From contig DYPD01000021.1 of NCBI GenBank assembly GCA_020720115.1, positions 1-43,105 of the forward strand: DNA of 43,105 nt, given 5' to 3'. Of this stretch, positions 1 to 10,759 are shown piece by piece; position 1 is the stretch's first letter; each line of letters begins with the position of its first letter. The notes under the pieces are model-generated. The model was not told the DNA's origin. It made no database searches and worked only from the letters and a program-made list of their open reading frames with translations. A program made the position numbers and the translations under genes. This stretch comes from Thiomargarita sp. GTDB taxonomy: Bacteria > Pseudomonadota > Gammaproteobacteria > Beggiatoales > Beggiatoaceae.

Positions 1-1026
1 CAAATTATTCAAGCTGCTGGCATAGTCGGGATGCTGCTCGCCTAGCACGGTTTTGCGGATGGCTAACGCCCGCTGAAACAGCGGCAGTGCTTGCGCAAAC
101 TCGCCAGCCTGATGATAAGCAAAGGCTAAGTCATTCAAACTCCGCGCAACTGCGGGATGCGATGTGCCTAAGCTGCGCTGGCGCAAGTCCAAGGCGCGGC
201 GCAAAAAGGGAATTGACAGCGCATATTCACCTTTGCGCACAAAGCGCATCCCTTCTTTTTCTTGATAATCGGCTTGAATGAGATCAAAACTCTCATCCAG
301 CTCTGTAAACAAATCCATCACTGCTTTGGCTTGTTGGTAATAACGCTGCTCGGATTGTGCGTAGTCTTGCAAGGCGCTGAGTTGGCTATTGAGCAGCAGG
401 AGTTCTGCGGTGGCTGCTGGGTTGTTGGGCTGGGTTTGTGCGGCGGCGCGGTTGACCCCTTGTTCGGATTGCAGGTAATCGGCTTGGGTGTAGCTGTGCA
501 GGGCTTGATGCAAGGCTGCCAAGGCAGTCGCGCTTACTTGGCTATTATCCTGATAACGGGCAATAAATTCGCTTAAAGCATCGGCAAAATCTTGGGTTTT
601 ATGCAGTTTTTGCTCGAAATACTGCGCCCGTTGATAGTCGGGGATGTTGGCTTGGCGGGCGATGGCGCAGGCGGCTTTGACTTGTTCCAAGGTCAGTTGC
701 GCGGCTTCAGCGATTTGCTGTATGCGCTCAAGCTCATTGCAATCTATGGGTTTTGCATAAATCAGCGCAGCGGTTTGGCGCGGCGGCACGGCGGCGGGCG
801 GATTGTCGGTATCGGGCGACACGACAGCCGCCAGCGCGTCCGCCAAAGGCTGTAAGTGGTTAAAACGCCCTTCTGTCCAGCGGATTAACTCAATAGCGCG
901 GCTTGAGGGTGGCGCGGGCGCACCCGTCAGAATGCCCGCTGGCACGTCGAGCCTGAAGATCACTTCTTCAAACTGCACGGGCAGGAGCTTTTTAAGCTGG
1001 TCTAAGCATTCAGTATGTTTCAGCAT
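1..1026 (-). CDS. Partial TPR (kinesin light chain-type) protein with an N-terminal effector-associated-domain-like module; C-terminus runs off the window edge
   Basis: Hand translation of the minus strand from ATG at 1026 is open for 342 codons: MLKHTECLDQLKKLLPVQFEEVIFRLDVPAGILTGAPAPPSSRAIELIRWTEGRFNHLQPLADAL...YALSIPFLRRALDLRQRSLGTSHPAVARSLNDLAFAYHQAGEFAQALPLFQRALAIRKTVLGEQHPDYASSLNNL. SD-like GGAAAG upstream. Absent from the ORF track because no stop lies in the window. Confidence 0.85.
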   Translation of the reverse strand, partial: MLKHTECLDQLKKLLPVQFEEVIFRLDVPAGILTGAPAPPSSRAIELIRWTEGRFNHLQPLADALAAVVSPDTDNPPAAVPPRQTAALIYAKPIDCNELERIQQIAEAAQLTLEQVKAACAIARQANIPDYQRAQYFEQKLHKTQDFADALSEFIARYQDNSQVSATALAALHQALHSYTQADYLQSEQGVNRAAAQTQPNNPAATAELLLLNSQLSALQDYAQSEQRYYQQAKAVMDLFTELDESFDLIQADYQEKEGMRFVRKGEYALSIPFLRRALDLRQRSLGTSHPAVARSLNDLAFAYHQAGEFAQALPLFQRALAIRKTVLGEQHPDYASSLNNL

Positions 1027-1085
1027 AAAGCTTTCCAAGCAATCTACAGTGTGCGGGGTAGGTTTTATCCATATTAGCCTAGATG

Positions 1086-1144
1086 CGAAGCAGCGAATTT
1101 CCGTTCCCTTCGACACGCTCAGGAAACGGAAATTCGCTGCTTCG
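1086..1144. repeat. Intergenic palindrome with 20-bp perfect arms around a TTCGACACGCTCAG core
   Basis: cgaagcagcgaatttccgtt (1086-1105) is the exact reverse complement of aacggaaattcgctgcttcg (1125-1144); loop contains ttcgacacgctcag. Confidence 0.9.
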
Positions 1145-1170
1145 CCGAAAGGTTAAACAACCTCAAGCCC

Positions 1171-3981
<2,811 letters not shown>

Positions 3982-4067
3982 TCAATTGAGGTTGTGTCGA
4001 GAATGCGGATGCCCGCGACCAGCCTTGAGCCAGTGGTGCGGTGCGGAAAACTGGGTATTATAACGAA

Positions 4068-4103
4068 TTAGCGCCGCAACAGGGCTGACTGGTGCGGCGC
4101 TAA
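4068..4103. other. Stem-loop between leuS and the ketosynthase remnant
   Basis: TTAGCGCCGCA (4068-4078) / TGCGGCGCTAA (4093-4103), 14-nt loop; a TATAAT-like hexamer on the minus strand lies between it and leuS. Confidence 0.55.
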
Positions 4104-4291
4104 TGCAGAGAGAAGAAATGCTTTGGCTCTTAATAGTGGCGTTTAGAGGGTACGAAAGGTGGCGGAGGCTAAGAGTTTATACGACAAGTAATCCTTGAAA
4201 AATAAAGAATTTATGCAGTGCAACATGCGCGTATTCACGAACAATCAATGGGTTATAAAATCTACTCCTATATATAGTTTAATAATTTCAA

Positions 4292-4534
4292 TTACTTGGA
4301 ATTCGTATGCTCAATGGGCTGACGCAAATAGCCACTCTGTTTGGTGTAGGTCTTTCCGGGTTTGACGGGGTTGGGATCGTAAAAACGCCGTACATCCCAG
4401 CGTTCTGGTGGCACTTCAATGACCCCGTCGCGCCCCTCGCACAACATTTGCCAAAAAGCTTAGGGATTTTCTGCATCTCCGGGAAAACGGCAGCCTAAAC
4501 CAATGATTGCAATGGGTTCTGAGCCTATAGTCAT
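4292..4534 (-). pseudogene. Truncated type I polyketide synthase ketosynthase N-terminus with internal stop
   Basis: Minus-strand translation from ATG 4534: MTIGSEPIAIIGLGCRFPGDAENP*AFWQMLCEGRDGVIEVPPERWDVRRFYDPNPVKPGKTYTKQSGYLRQPIEHTNSK*. Internal TAA at 4460-4462; canonical KS N-terminal motifs in one frame. Confidence 0.88.
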
Positions 4535-5001
4535 TAAGTATTCCTTATCTTAGTAGCAATTGCCCAACGTAGCTGAATGGCAATCACGCTGTCCTCGTCG
4601 GTTATTTCAAATGCAGCTTGGTCAAACTCAGGAGAACCTGCTTTGTCTGTATTGCTGAAACCATAAGCTTCTTTGGGGATACCAAAAAAATTGGTATCCA
4701 GTTTTTGATTGTTGTTTTTATCTTGGAAGACCGCCAGTGCGTAGCGCCCTGCGGCAAGCCCAGTCAATTTAGCCGTCACAGTTTCACTATCAGCAGTTAA
4801 ATCTATCCCTTGCACGGGAGTGCCCCTGGGAAATTCTGCTGCCTGAGCAAATAAACCTACGCGCAGTGCGCCGTCATTCACGGTCACGCCTTGAATAGAC
4901 ACTTCTAAATCAGCGGCGTACAGACTGTTGGTAAGCAGTGCAGCTAAACCCAAACCAATCGGTATAGTCTGTTTTTTCATAATTTCCATCCCATTTCCCA
5001 A
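4534..5001 (-). CDS. DUF2141-like secreted protein
   Basis: 155 aa ORF; signal peptide MKKQTIPIGLGLAALLTNSLYAA; DLEVSIQGVTVNDGALRVGLF...YALAVFQDKNNNQKLDTNFFGIPKEAYGFSN typical of DUF2141. Start may be internal (about 4980). Confidence 0.8.
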   Translation of the reverse strand: MGNGMEIMKKQTIPIGLGLAALLTNSLYAADLEVSIQGVTVNDGALRVGLFAQAAEFPRGTPVQGIDLTADSETVTAKLTGLAAGRYALAVFQDKNNNQKLDTNFFGIPKEAYGFSNTDKAGSPEFDQAAFEITDEDSVIAIQLRWAIATKIRNT

Positions 5002-6224
5002 GTAGCAAATACGATTAAGGATTCATTCAAAGCGCCATAGGCGGAGTCGGCGGGTCCGCTATACAGGCGCACCCCAAAGCGGATTTTTTGCCGATTTAAG
5101 CTGTTGTCTTCTAAAGATAAAGTTAGCATATTGCCACCATCTTCCAGGGTCAGCAGCCAGTCTGCTGCAAAGGTGCGCTCACCGCTGTCATGACTGAGGC
5201 GCAGCAGCAAGTTGTGACGCAGTGGATTGCTGGTTTGATAGGCTTGCGCGGCGGCGTTGATGTTGGCTGCCAGCGCCTCTGGTGGCAGGGTCGGCGTGCC
5301 GAGTGCGGCGCTTTGGCGTTGGGTTAAGTACAGTAAATCGCGCCAGTCATTGCCCTGCCACGCGCTGCCGTCGTACCCGTATTCCAGCAGCACACCCGCA
5401 CCGTTCGTATGCGTCCAGTGCGTACCCAACACGGCTTGCCAGGCGTTGTGCTGTTGTCCCAAGTACATGGGATCGGCGGGATAGATCAATTCACCCGTGT
5501 CGAGTAAGTGACTGTGCCAGCGTTGGTAATCTTGCTGCCACGCCAGTTCGCCGTGAAATTTCCAGTTATCGCCGCGCACTACGGAAAAGCCGCTACCGAG
5601 GGTAAAGCCTTGGTCTTGTTCCCAAGCGCCTAAGCCCATTATTTCCCAGTCGCCGCTGAGGTGATAAACCCGTGCTGTGCCGCTGTGTTTGAGATTTTTT
5701 GCTTGCCCGTCGCGCCAATCGGTATGGACCGCGTAAATCAACGACAAGCTGCTGTCGCCGGTGAATTTTTCCAGGAGGAGTGCTGGAATGCCATCAAACA
5801 ACGGCGTTTGGACGTTGCGGCGTGGTTCGTGCTGGAGTGTGTCGAGCGGACGAAAGCCGTAGCCCACGCCCCAGCTGAGGCGCTTTTGTCCGGCGCTGAG
5901 TTCCCAATCGCCCAGGCTGGTTTCGTAAAAGAGTTCGTTGAGGTGGGCGTCGCTGTGTTGTGTATCGCGGCTGTCGTGCGCTGAGTCTGTTGAAACGTCG
6001 CGTTCGGCGCTGAGTGCGCCATTGAAAGTCCAGCCAGCTTGCTGCCAATTGAGCAGGGTTTCGGCACGCAAGCTGGCGCTGTCGTGCGTAGCGAACGGCG
6101 AGTTGGCGTTAGTATGATGAATTTCCGGCAGTAGGCGTAGGCTCAAGTCGGCAGCAAAAACGGGCGGAGTATTTAGGACAAACCCGAAAAAAATCGCACC
6201 GCTGCGGTGTAACAGACCTGCCAC
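4977..6224 (-). CDS. Predicted outer-membrane beta-barrel protein of the ABC/LolA-like operon
   Basis: 415 aa; N-terminal signal, alternating aromatic/hydrophobic strands, C-terminal aromatic-rich end (IVFATWEMGWKL). Confidence 0.65.
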   Translation of the reverse strand: MAGLLHRSGAIFFGFVLNTPPVFAADLSLRLLPEIHHTNANSPFATHDSASLRAETLLNWQQAGWTFNGALSAERDVSTDSAHDSRDTQHSDAHLNELFYETSLGDWELSAGQKRLSWGVGYGFRPLDTLQHEPRRNVQTPLFDGIPALLLEKFTGDSSLSLIYAVHTDWRDGQAKNLKHSGTARVYHLSGDWEIMGLGAWEQDQGFTLGSGFSVVRGDNWKFHGELAWQQDYQRWHSHLLDTGELIYPADPMYLGQQHNAWQAVLGTHWTHTNGAGVLLEYGYDGSAWQGNDWRDLLYLTQRQSAALGTPTLPPEALAANINAAAQAYQTSNPLRHNLLLRLSHDSGERTFAADWLLTLEDGGNMLTLSLEDNSLNRQKIRFGVRLYSGPADSAYGALNESLIVFATWEMGWKL

Positions 6225-6226
6225 TT

Positions 6227-6988
6227 TTAGTTTTCCTGAATATCGTTACGCATCAGGAACATGGGATTAAAGTGTTTATCTGCCAGTTCCGCTGCTTGCA
6301 GGGATAAGATTTTGACTTCAGTACGCTGATTTTTTTGGATATTGTCCAGCAAGGTCATGCGCATCACGCGGCGCTGATCGCCTGCACCTTCCAGCGCATA
6401 ACGCGCTTGTTTTGCCAGTTTGCCGGAAGCAACGTACAAATCCGCTGCCAGCGGCGCGTAAGTTTCACGCTCTAGCCACAAGGCTATTTTGGCATAGGTC
6501 GTACCCTCTACTTTGCTGGTCAGTTCCAGCCGCAATGCGGGTATGCCTGCGTAGTCAGCTTGTGGGTCGGTTACTGTGCCCTGGTAGTATTCGCTCCAAG
6601 TCATGGTGGCAATGTCGCCGGTAGAGGCTTCGCCGAGGAGCTTTTGCGCGGGGGTGATGCGAATCGGGCGACTGCTCTTGGGCATTAGCATCCAAAAATT
6701 CTCTTCCACCATCAGCACTTTTTGTCCAGCTTCCTGCGGCGCTTGAAACAACACCAAAGAGCGCCGCCCGGGTTTTAGATACACGCGGTATTCACGGCTT
6801 TTCTCCAATTCATCGTTTTTGTACAGTTCCACTAGCGTTTCGACGCGGGCGGATTGCGCGGGTAGACGGAAGCGATCAGCCGCCGCGAGAATGGCGCTCA
6901 CGTCATCCAGGGCGTAGGCGCTGAGACTGCACAGCAACAGCAAACTGGCGAGTAAGTTTTGCATTGGAATCTCCTGTGGATTAAACAT
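6227..6988 (-). CDS. Outer membrane lipoprotein-sorting (LolA-like) protein
   Basis: 253 aa; signal peptide; YLKPGRRSLVLFQAPQEAGQKVLMVEENFWMLMPKSSRPIRITPAQKLLGEASTGDIA is characteristic of this LolA-like family. Confidence 0.8.
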   Translation of the reverse strand: MFNPQEIPMQNLLASLLLLCSLSAYALDDVSAILAAADRFRLPAQSARVETLVELYKNDELEKSREYRVYLKPGRRSLVLFQAPQEAGQKVLMVEENFWMLMPKSSRPIRITPAQKLLGEASTGDIATMTWSEYYQGTVTDPQADYAGIPALRLELTSKVEGTTYAKIALWLERETYAPLAADLYVASGKLAKQARYALEGAGDQRRVMRMTLLDNIQKNQRTEVKILSLQAAELADKHFNPMFLMRNDIQEN

Positions 6989-8195
6989 CGGCTAAGGCTT
7001 CGACAATGGTTTTATTCACCCCGCGCCGTGCTGCTAACCAAGCGGCCACCACACACACTAGGGTGACAGCAAGGCAGGTGTAAACGCTTAACGGCAGGGA
7101 TAATTCGATGAGAAACGGATAAGGGTCGCTACGTCCTGGCGGTGCGGGCATTTGGATGCCAGCAAATTGGACACCGTAAGCAGTGCCAATGGCAGACAGC
7201 ACGCCAAACAGACTGCCAAACAAGCCGATTAATAAGGCTTCCAGCATGAATAATTTAAGAATTTCATGGCGATAAGTACCCAGAGCAGCGAGTGTGCCGA
7301 TTTCGCGGGTGCGCTCTACTACGGTCATGGACAATGTGTTAAACACGGCAAAAAATACGATGACAATTAGAATCAAACCCAAAGTACCGAAAATCCGGTC
7401 ATACAGCGCCCGCACTTTTTGGTAAAACACGGCTTCTTGCAACCAGGTGTGGATGCCCAGTTGCGGGTATTTTTTTGCCCATTCAGCCGCAACCGGCGCG
7501 GTCTGTTCGGTATCGTGCAGATACACTGCCAAGATGCTGATTTTATTGCTTAATAAAATATCTTGTGCGGTGCGGGTGTGTACCAAGATAAGGCGTTCAT
7601 CTAACTCCGGTACGCCAGTGGAAAAAATCCCCGTCACCAGCACATCTTGGGCATTCAGGCTACCGCTGGCGGCCGTGACCAGCAAGGTCAGGCTGCTACC
7701 GACTTGCGCTTTCAAATTTCGCGCTAAATCGCGGGTCAGCATAATTTCTGGGTCTGTTGCAGACCCTTGCGCAGACAAGGGATTGCCTGCTAACAGATTG
7801 AAAACGCCGCCTTTTAATTCCCATTCTCGCGCATCCACGCCGCTACCACTGAAAATCACCGACTTGTCGCCGTTACTGATCAAACCGGAAAACGCCACTC
7901 TGGGCAGCGCCGCTTGCACACGCGGGTCTTGTTCCAGCGCGGCTTGCAAAGGCGCGTAATCCGCCAGCCCTAACGCCAACACCTGTTCTTCGTCCTGCTC
8001 GAAATAGCGCGGATCAGCCAGTAGCAGATGACCACTGTCACGCGCCGACATTTCTTGCAAAATACTGTAGGTGTAGAGCGCAAAACCGCTGCTGTTGAGA
8101 ATAGAAGCGATGCCGGTGGCGGTGATGATTAGGGTGATTAATGTACGACGGCGATTGCGGAACAGATTACGAAAAGCAAAAAGTAACCATTTCAT
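6981..8195 (-). CDS. ABC transporter permease, FtsX/LolE-like
   Basis: 404 aa; FRNLFRNRRRTLITLIITATGIA N-terminus, periplasmic MacB_PCD-like region, FtsX-like FNTLSMTVVERTREIGTLAALGTYRHEILKLFMLEALLIGLFGSLFG. Confidence 0.88.
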   Translation of the reverse strand: MKWLLFAFRNLFRNRRRTLITLIITATGIASILNSSGFALYTYSILQEMSARDSGHLLLADPRYFEQDEEQVLALGLADYAPLQAALEQDPRVQAALPRVAFSGLISNGDKSVIFSGSGVDAREWELKGGVFNLLAGNPLSAQGSATDPEIMLTRDLARNLKAQVGSSLTLLVTAASGSLNAQDVLVTGIFSTGVPELDERLILVHTRTAQDILLSNKISILAVYLHDTEQTAPVAAEWAKKYPQLGIHTWLQEAVFYQKVRALYDRIFGTLGLILIVIVFFAVFNTLSMTVVERTREIGTLAALGTYRHEILKLFMLEALLIGLFGSLFGVLSAIGTAYGVQFAGIQMPAPPGRSDPYPFLIELSLPLSVYTCLAVTLVCVVAAWLAARRGVNKTIVEALADV

Positions 8196-8875
8196 GCCGC
8201 TTCCTCCTGCAAGACGCCATCGCTCATGTGCAACACGCGAGAACAGCGTTTGACCATGCGTTCGTCATGAGTGGCGATTAAAAAGCTGGTGTTTTGTTCC
8301 GCGCAAAAACGGTGCATTAACGCAATGATTTGATTGGCAGTGACTGTGTCTAGGTTGGCAGTGGGTTCGTCGGCGATGACCAGTTTAGGCTGCTTGACCA
8401 GGGCGCGAGCAATCGCCACGCGCTGGCGCTGACCGCCAGACAAGCAATCCGGCAAATGACGTTGGAATTTTTCCAGACCAACTTGTTCTAGCACCTCCGC
8501 TGCCCGTTGTCGTCGTTCGGTTGCATCCAACTTGCCCAGCATCAGTGGATACGCCACATTGTCCAAGGCGTTTAACACGGGGATCAGGTTGAAATGCTGG
8601 AACACGAAGCCGATATGATCGCGCCGCAAGCGGGTCAGCGCGTTGGCGCTCAAGCCGCTGACTTCGCGGTTTTCAAACAGATAACTGCCGCCATCGCTGT
8701 AATCCAGCAAGCCGCAGATATTCAGTAAGGTGCTTTTGCCGCTGCCGGAAGGTCCGCCGATTGCGACGAACTCGCCCGCGCCTAGATTCAGACTGATGCG
8801 CTTGAGCGCCTCAACCCGTTCCTCGCCAACTTGGTAAGCTTTTGAAATGTCCGTAAGCTGGAGCAAATTGTTCAT
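8192..8875 (-). CDS. ABC transporter ATP-binding protein, LolD/MacB-type
   Basis: 227 aa; Walker A GPSGSGKST, signature LSGGQRQRVAIARAL, Walker B LVIADEPTANLD. Confidence 0.93.
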   Translation of the reverse strand: MNNLLQLTDISKAYQVGEERVEALKRISLNLGAGEFVAIGGPSGSGKSTLLNICGLLDYSDGGSYLFENREVSGLSANALTRLRRDHIGFVFQHFNLIPVLNALDNVAYPLMLGKLDATERRQRAAEVLEQVGLEKFQRHLPDCLSGGQRQRVAIARALVKQPKLVIADEPTANLDTVTANQIIALMHRFCAEQNTSFLIATHDERMVKRCSRVLHMSDGVLQEEAA

Positions 8876-9000
8876 ATCACCTCATATGCGTTGGGCGGGC
8901 ATCCAAGCCCTGCTTTTTTGAGTTAAACTGACCGTATAATGAACGAATGGCAGGTATGCAAAAGATTAAGTGTGCAACAAGTCTAATGGATTTTGCGCCA

Positions 9001-9030
9001 AGGATAACAGCGACAGGGCGTTGTTATCCT
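9001..9030. other. Stem-loop downstream of the HTH gene
   Basis: aggataacagcg (9001-9012) / cgttgttatcct (9019-9030), one G:T-type mismatch; no clear U-tract. Confidence 0.5.
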
Positions 9031-9070
9031 GAAAATTTAATGGCGAAGGGATGATTTAAGGAGGGAAGAT

Positions 9071-9898
9071 TTAACAGCAATATTCTCTAAACCAGCCCAG
9101 ATCGGGGTCTTGTGCTACCGGGGGCATATCGGGACCTGGAGTAAAATGCACATCGCCGAAATGTTGGTTGGCTTGCTGCATGGCTTTCCAGAAAAATTCA
9201 CATTTTTCGGCATCTTGTAAAATGGAAGCAACAATTAAGCCATTACGCGCTGCCATCCAGTTCCAGGCATCTTCTTGTAGTACGGTCTTTACTAGATAGA
9301 GATAATCTATGGAGCGTAGCCATTTGCGAATTTCTGCGTGTTCGGCGCGTTTGCCTGCTTCGCATAAATTAAAGCGGGTTGAAACAATACATTGTTGTAA
9401 TTTGTATTGTTGCACTAGCAGGTCTTTAGTGCTTTGCGCTCGCAAACCTTCCAGCGCCTTTTCATACCATTCTAGTGCCAATTGCGCCCAGCGCAGTTCT
9501 TCATATTTGTACAGATAGAAAGCGCGGTCAAAATAAATGTGTCCTAATAACCAACGCAAGCGGCAGGCGTCTAGGCTGTCTGTGTGCAAATTTTTATGAT
9601 TTTTCAGCAGAATTTCGAGAATATCTAAAAGCTCGGAAAATTCTTTTTTAGGATACAGGGCTTTCCAATGATCGTAGCGATTAAACAGGCGCTCTAAATA
9701 ATCGGAAAAGGGCGATTGCACGACCTTTTCGTACAATTGTCGGATGAGGGTGTGGGATGTCTCGTTACCGCTATAGCCAGGAACGCGGAAAATGCGCCCG
9801 ATGGTGCTCAGTGCCAGTCCGGTTTCCATGCCAATACGTTCCTGCGACCAGCCGGTGGCTTTTTTAATCTCTTGTACACGTTCATACAATGAAGTCAT
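9071..9898 (-). CDS. XRE-like helix-turn-helix protein with alpha-helical (TPR-like) C-terminus
   Basis: 275 aa; YERVQEIKKATGWSQERIGMETGLALSTIGRIFRVPGY resembles an HTH. Confidence 0.6.
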   Translation of the reverse strand: MTSLYERVQEIKKATGWSQERIGMETGLALSTIGRIFRVPGYSGNETSHTLIRQLYEKVVQSPFSDYLERLFNRYDHWKALYPKKEFSELLDILEILLKNHKNLHTDSLDACRLRWLLGHIYFDRAFYLYKYEELRWAQLALEWYEKALEGLRAQSTKDLLVQQYKLQQCIVSTRFNLCEAGKRAEHAEIRKWLRSIDYLYLVKTVLQEDAWNWMAARNGLIVASILQDAEKCEFFWKAMQQANQHFGDVHFTPGPDMPPVAQDPDLGWFREYCC

Positions 9899-9913
9899 GC
9901 GTGTTCTCTCCTA

Positions 9914-10759
9914 TCAAGGCAAGCGTATGCCCTGCCAGTGTTCTTGGGTAGGTAAATTGTGCTGTGATTCGTCACTAAAACCTTGAAAACTCTGCCCGTC
10001 TACGCTCAACGACCATTGAAAACGCCCACTGCGTCCGCTGTCATCAGACCAGCGTCCCCAAGCTTCGCTTTCATGCAGAAAACCGTGCAGACTGCCTTCC
10101 AGCGGTGGCTCAACAAAAGTGCCGTTGAGCTGTTCTCCGTCCTGTTGTAACGACAGGGTGAGGCTTTGCGTACCACGTTGACTTTGCCAACGCCCGCTGA
10201 AATCTTGTTTAAGTGGCACGGGCGCTTTTTTGACCAGCAGGTCAAAGCGACGCTCGGTGCGTTCGCGCCCGCCATGCTCAATTTTGCAGCCCCGTGCTAC
10301 GCTACGGATTTTGCCAGCTTGATAAATGCCTTGTACTAAAACGCGGCAGATGTACAGACTGTAATCTTCAATAGCATCTTCTGCGCCGCCTTTGATTGCC
10401 CGCTCAAAAAGCTTGCTGTCGTTGTTATAGGTTTCCCAAACATAATTGGGGCTACTGAGCAGCACTTCGTAATGCAGGCTGCGGTTGACGTCGCCTGCTA
10501 CCGTGATGAGGCATCCGCCAATGGCGCTGTTGATTTTTCCTGGATGCGTGCCTTTGTTGTAATTAGCCCGACAGACATACCAAGCTGGTTGTCCGGTTTG
10601 TACCGGAGCAACCGGCATGGGCTGCTCTGGTAGTTCGCCGCGACTGAAGCGTTGCCACTGTCCTTGCGTGTCGGCTAGGACGGCACTACTTAACAGGCAA
10701 ACAAGCAAAAATAGGCAACGCATATTGATTCTCATGCAGCTTGTAAAGGCGCGTGACAT
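9914..10759 (-). CDS. Secreted DM9-repeat (DUF3421) protein
   Basis: Signal peptide MRCLFLLVCLLSSAVLA; WYVCRANYNKGTHPGKINSAIGGCLITVAGDVNRSLHYEVL and LYICRVLVQGIYQAGKIRSVARGCKIEHGGRERTERRFDLLV match the DM9 pattern. Start may be at about 10723. Confidence 0.75.
   Translation of the reverse strand: MSRAFTSCMRINMRCLFLLVCLLSSAVLADTQGQWQRFSRGELPEQPMPVAPVQTGQPAWYVCRANYNKGTHPGKINSAIGGCLITVAGDVNRSLHYEVLLSSPNYVWETYNNDSKLFERAIKGGAEDAIEDYSLYICRVLVQGIYQAGKIRSVARGCKIEHGGRERTERRFDLLVKKAPVPLKQDFSGRWQSQRGTQSLTLSLQQDGEQLNGTFVEPPLEGSLHGFLHESEAWGRWSDDSGRSGRFQWSLSVDGQSFQGFSDESQHNLPTQEHWQGIRLP

Noticed and set aside
87-1156. Plus-strand ORFs at 87..281, 262..576, 592..855 and 803..1156
   Set aside because: They are antisense to a continuous minus-strand TPR coding sequence with clear family features; compositions look like antisense translation.
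4288-4498. ORFs 4288..4476 (-) and 4307..4498 (+)
   Set aside because: Both are out-of-frame readings of the ketosynthase remnant, whose own frame carries the KS motifs.
5976-6005. Degenerate copy of the repeat (gcgctgagtctgttgaaacg) in the outer-membrane protein gene
   Set aside because: Similarity to the core is partial and there are no clear arms; could be chance.
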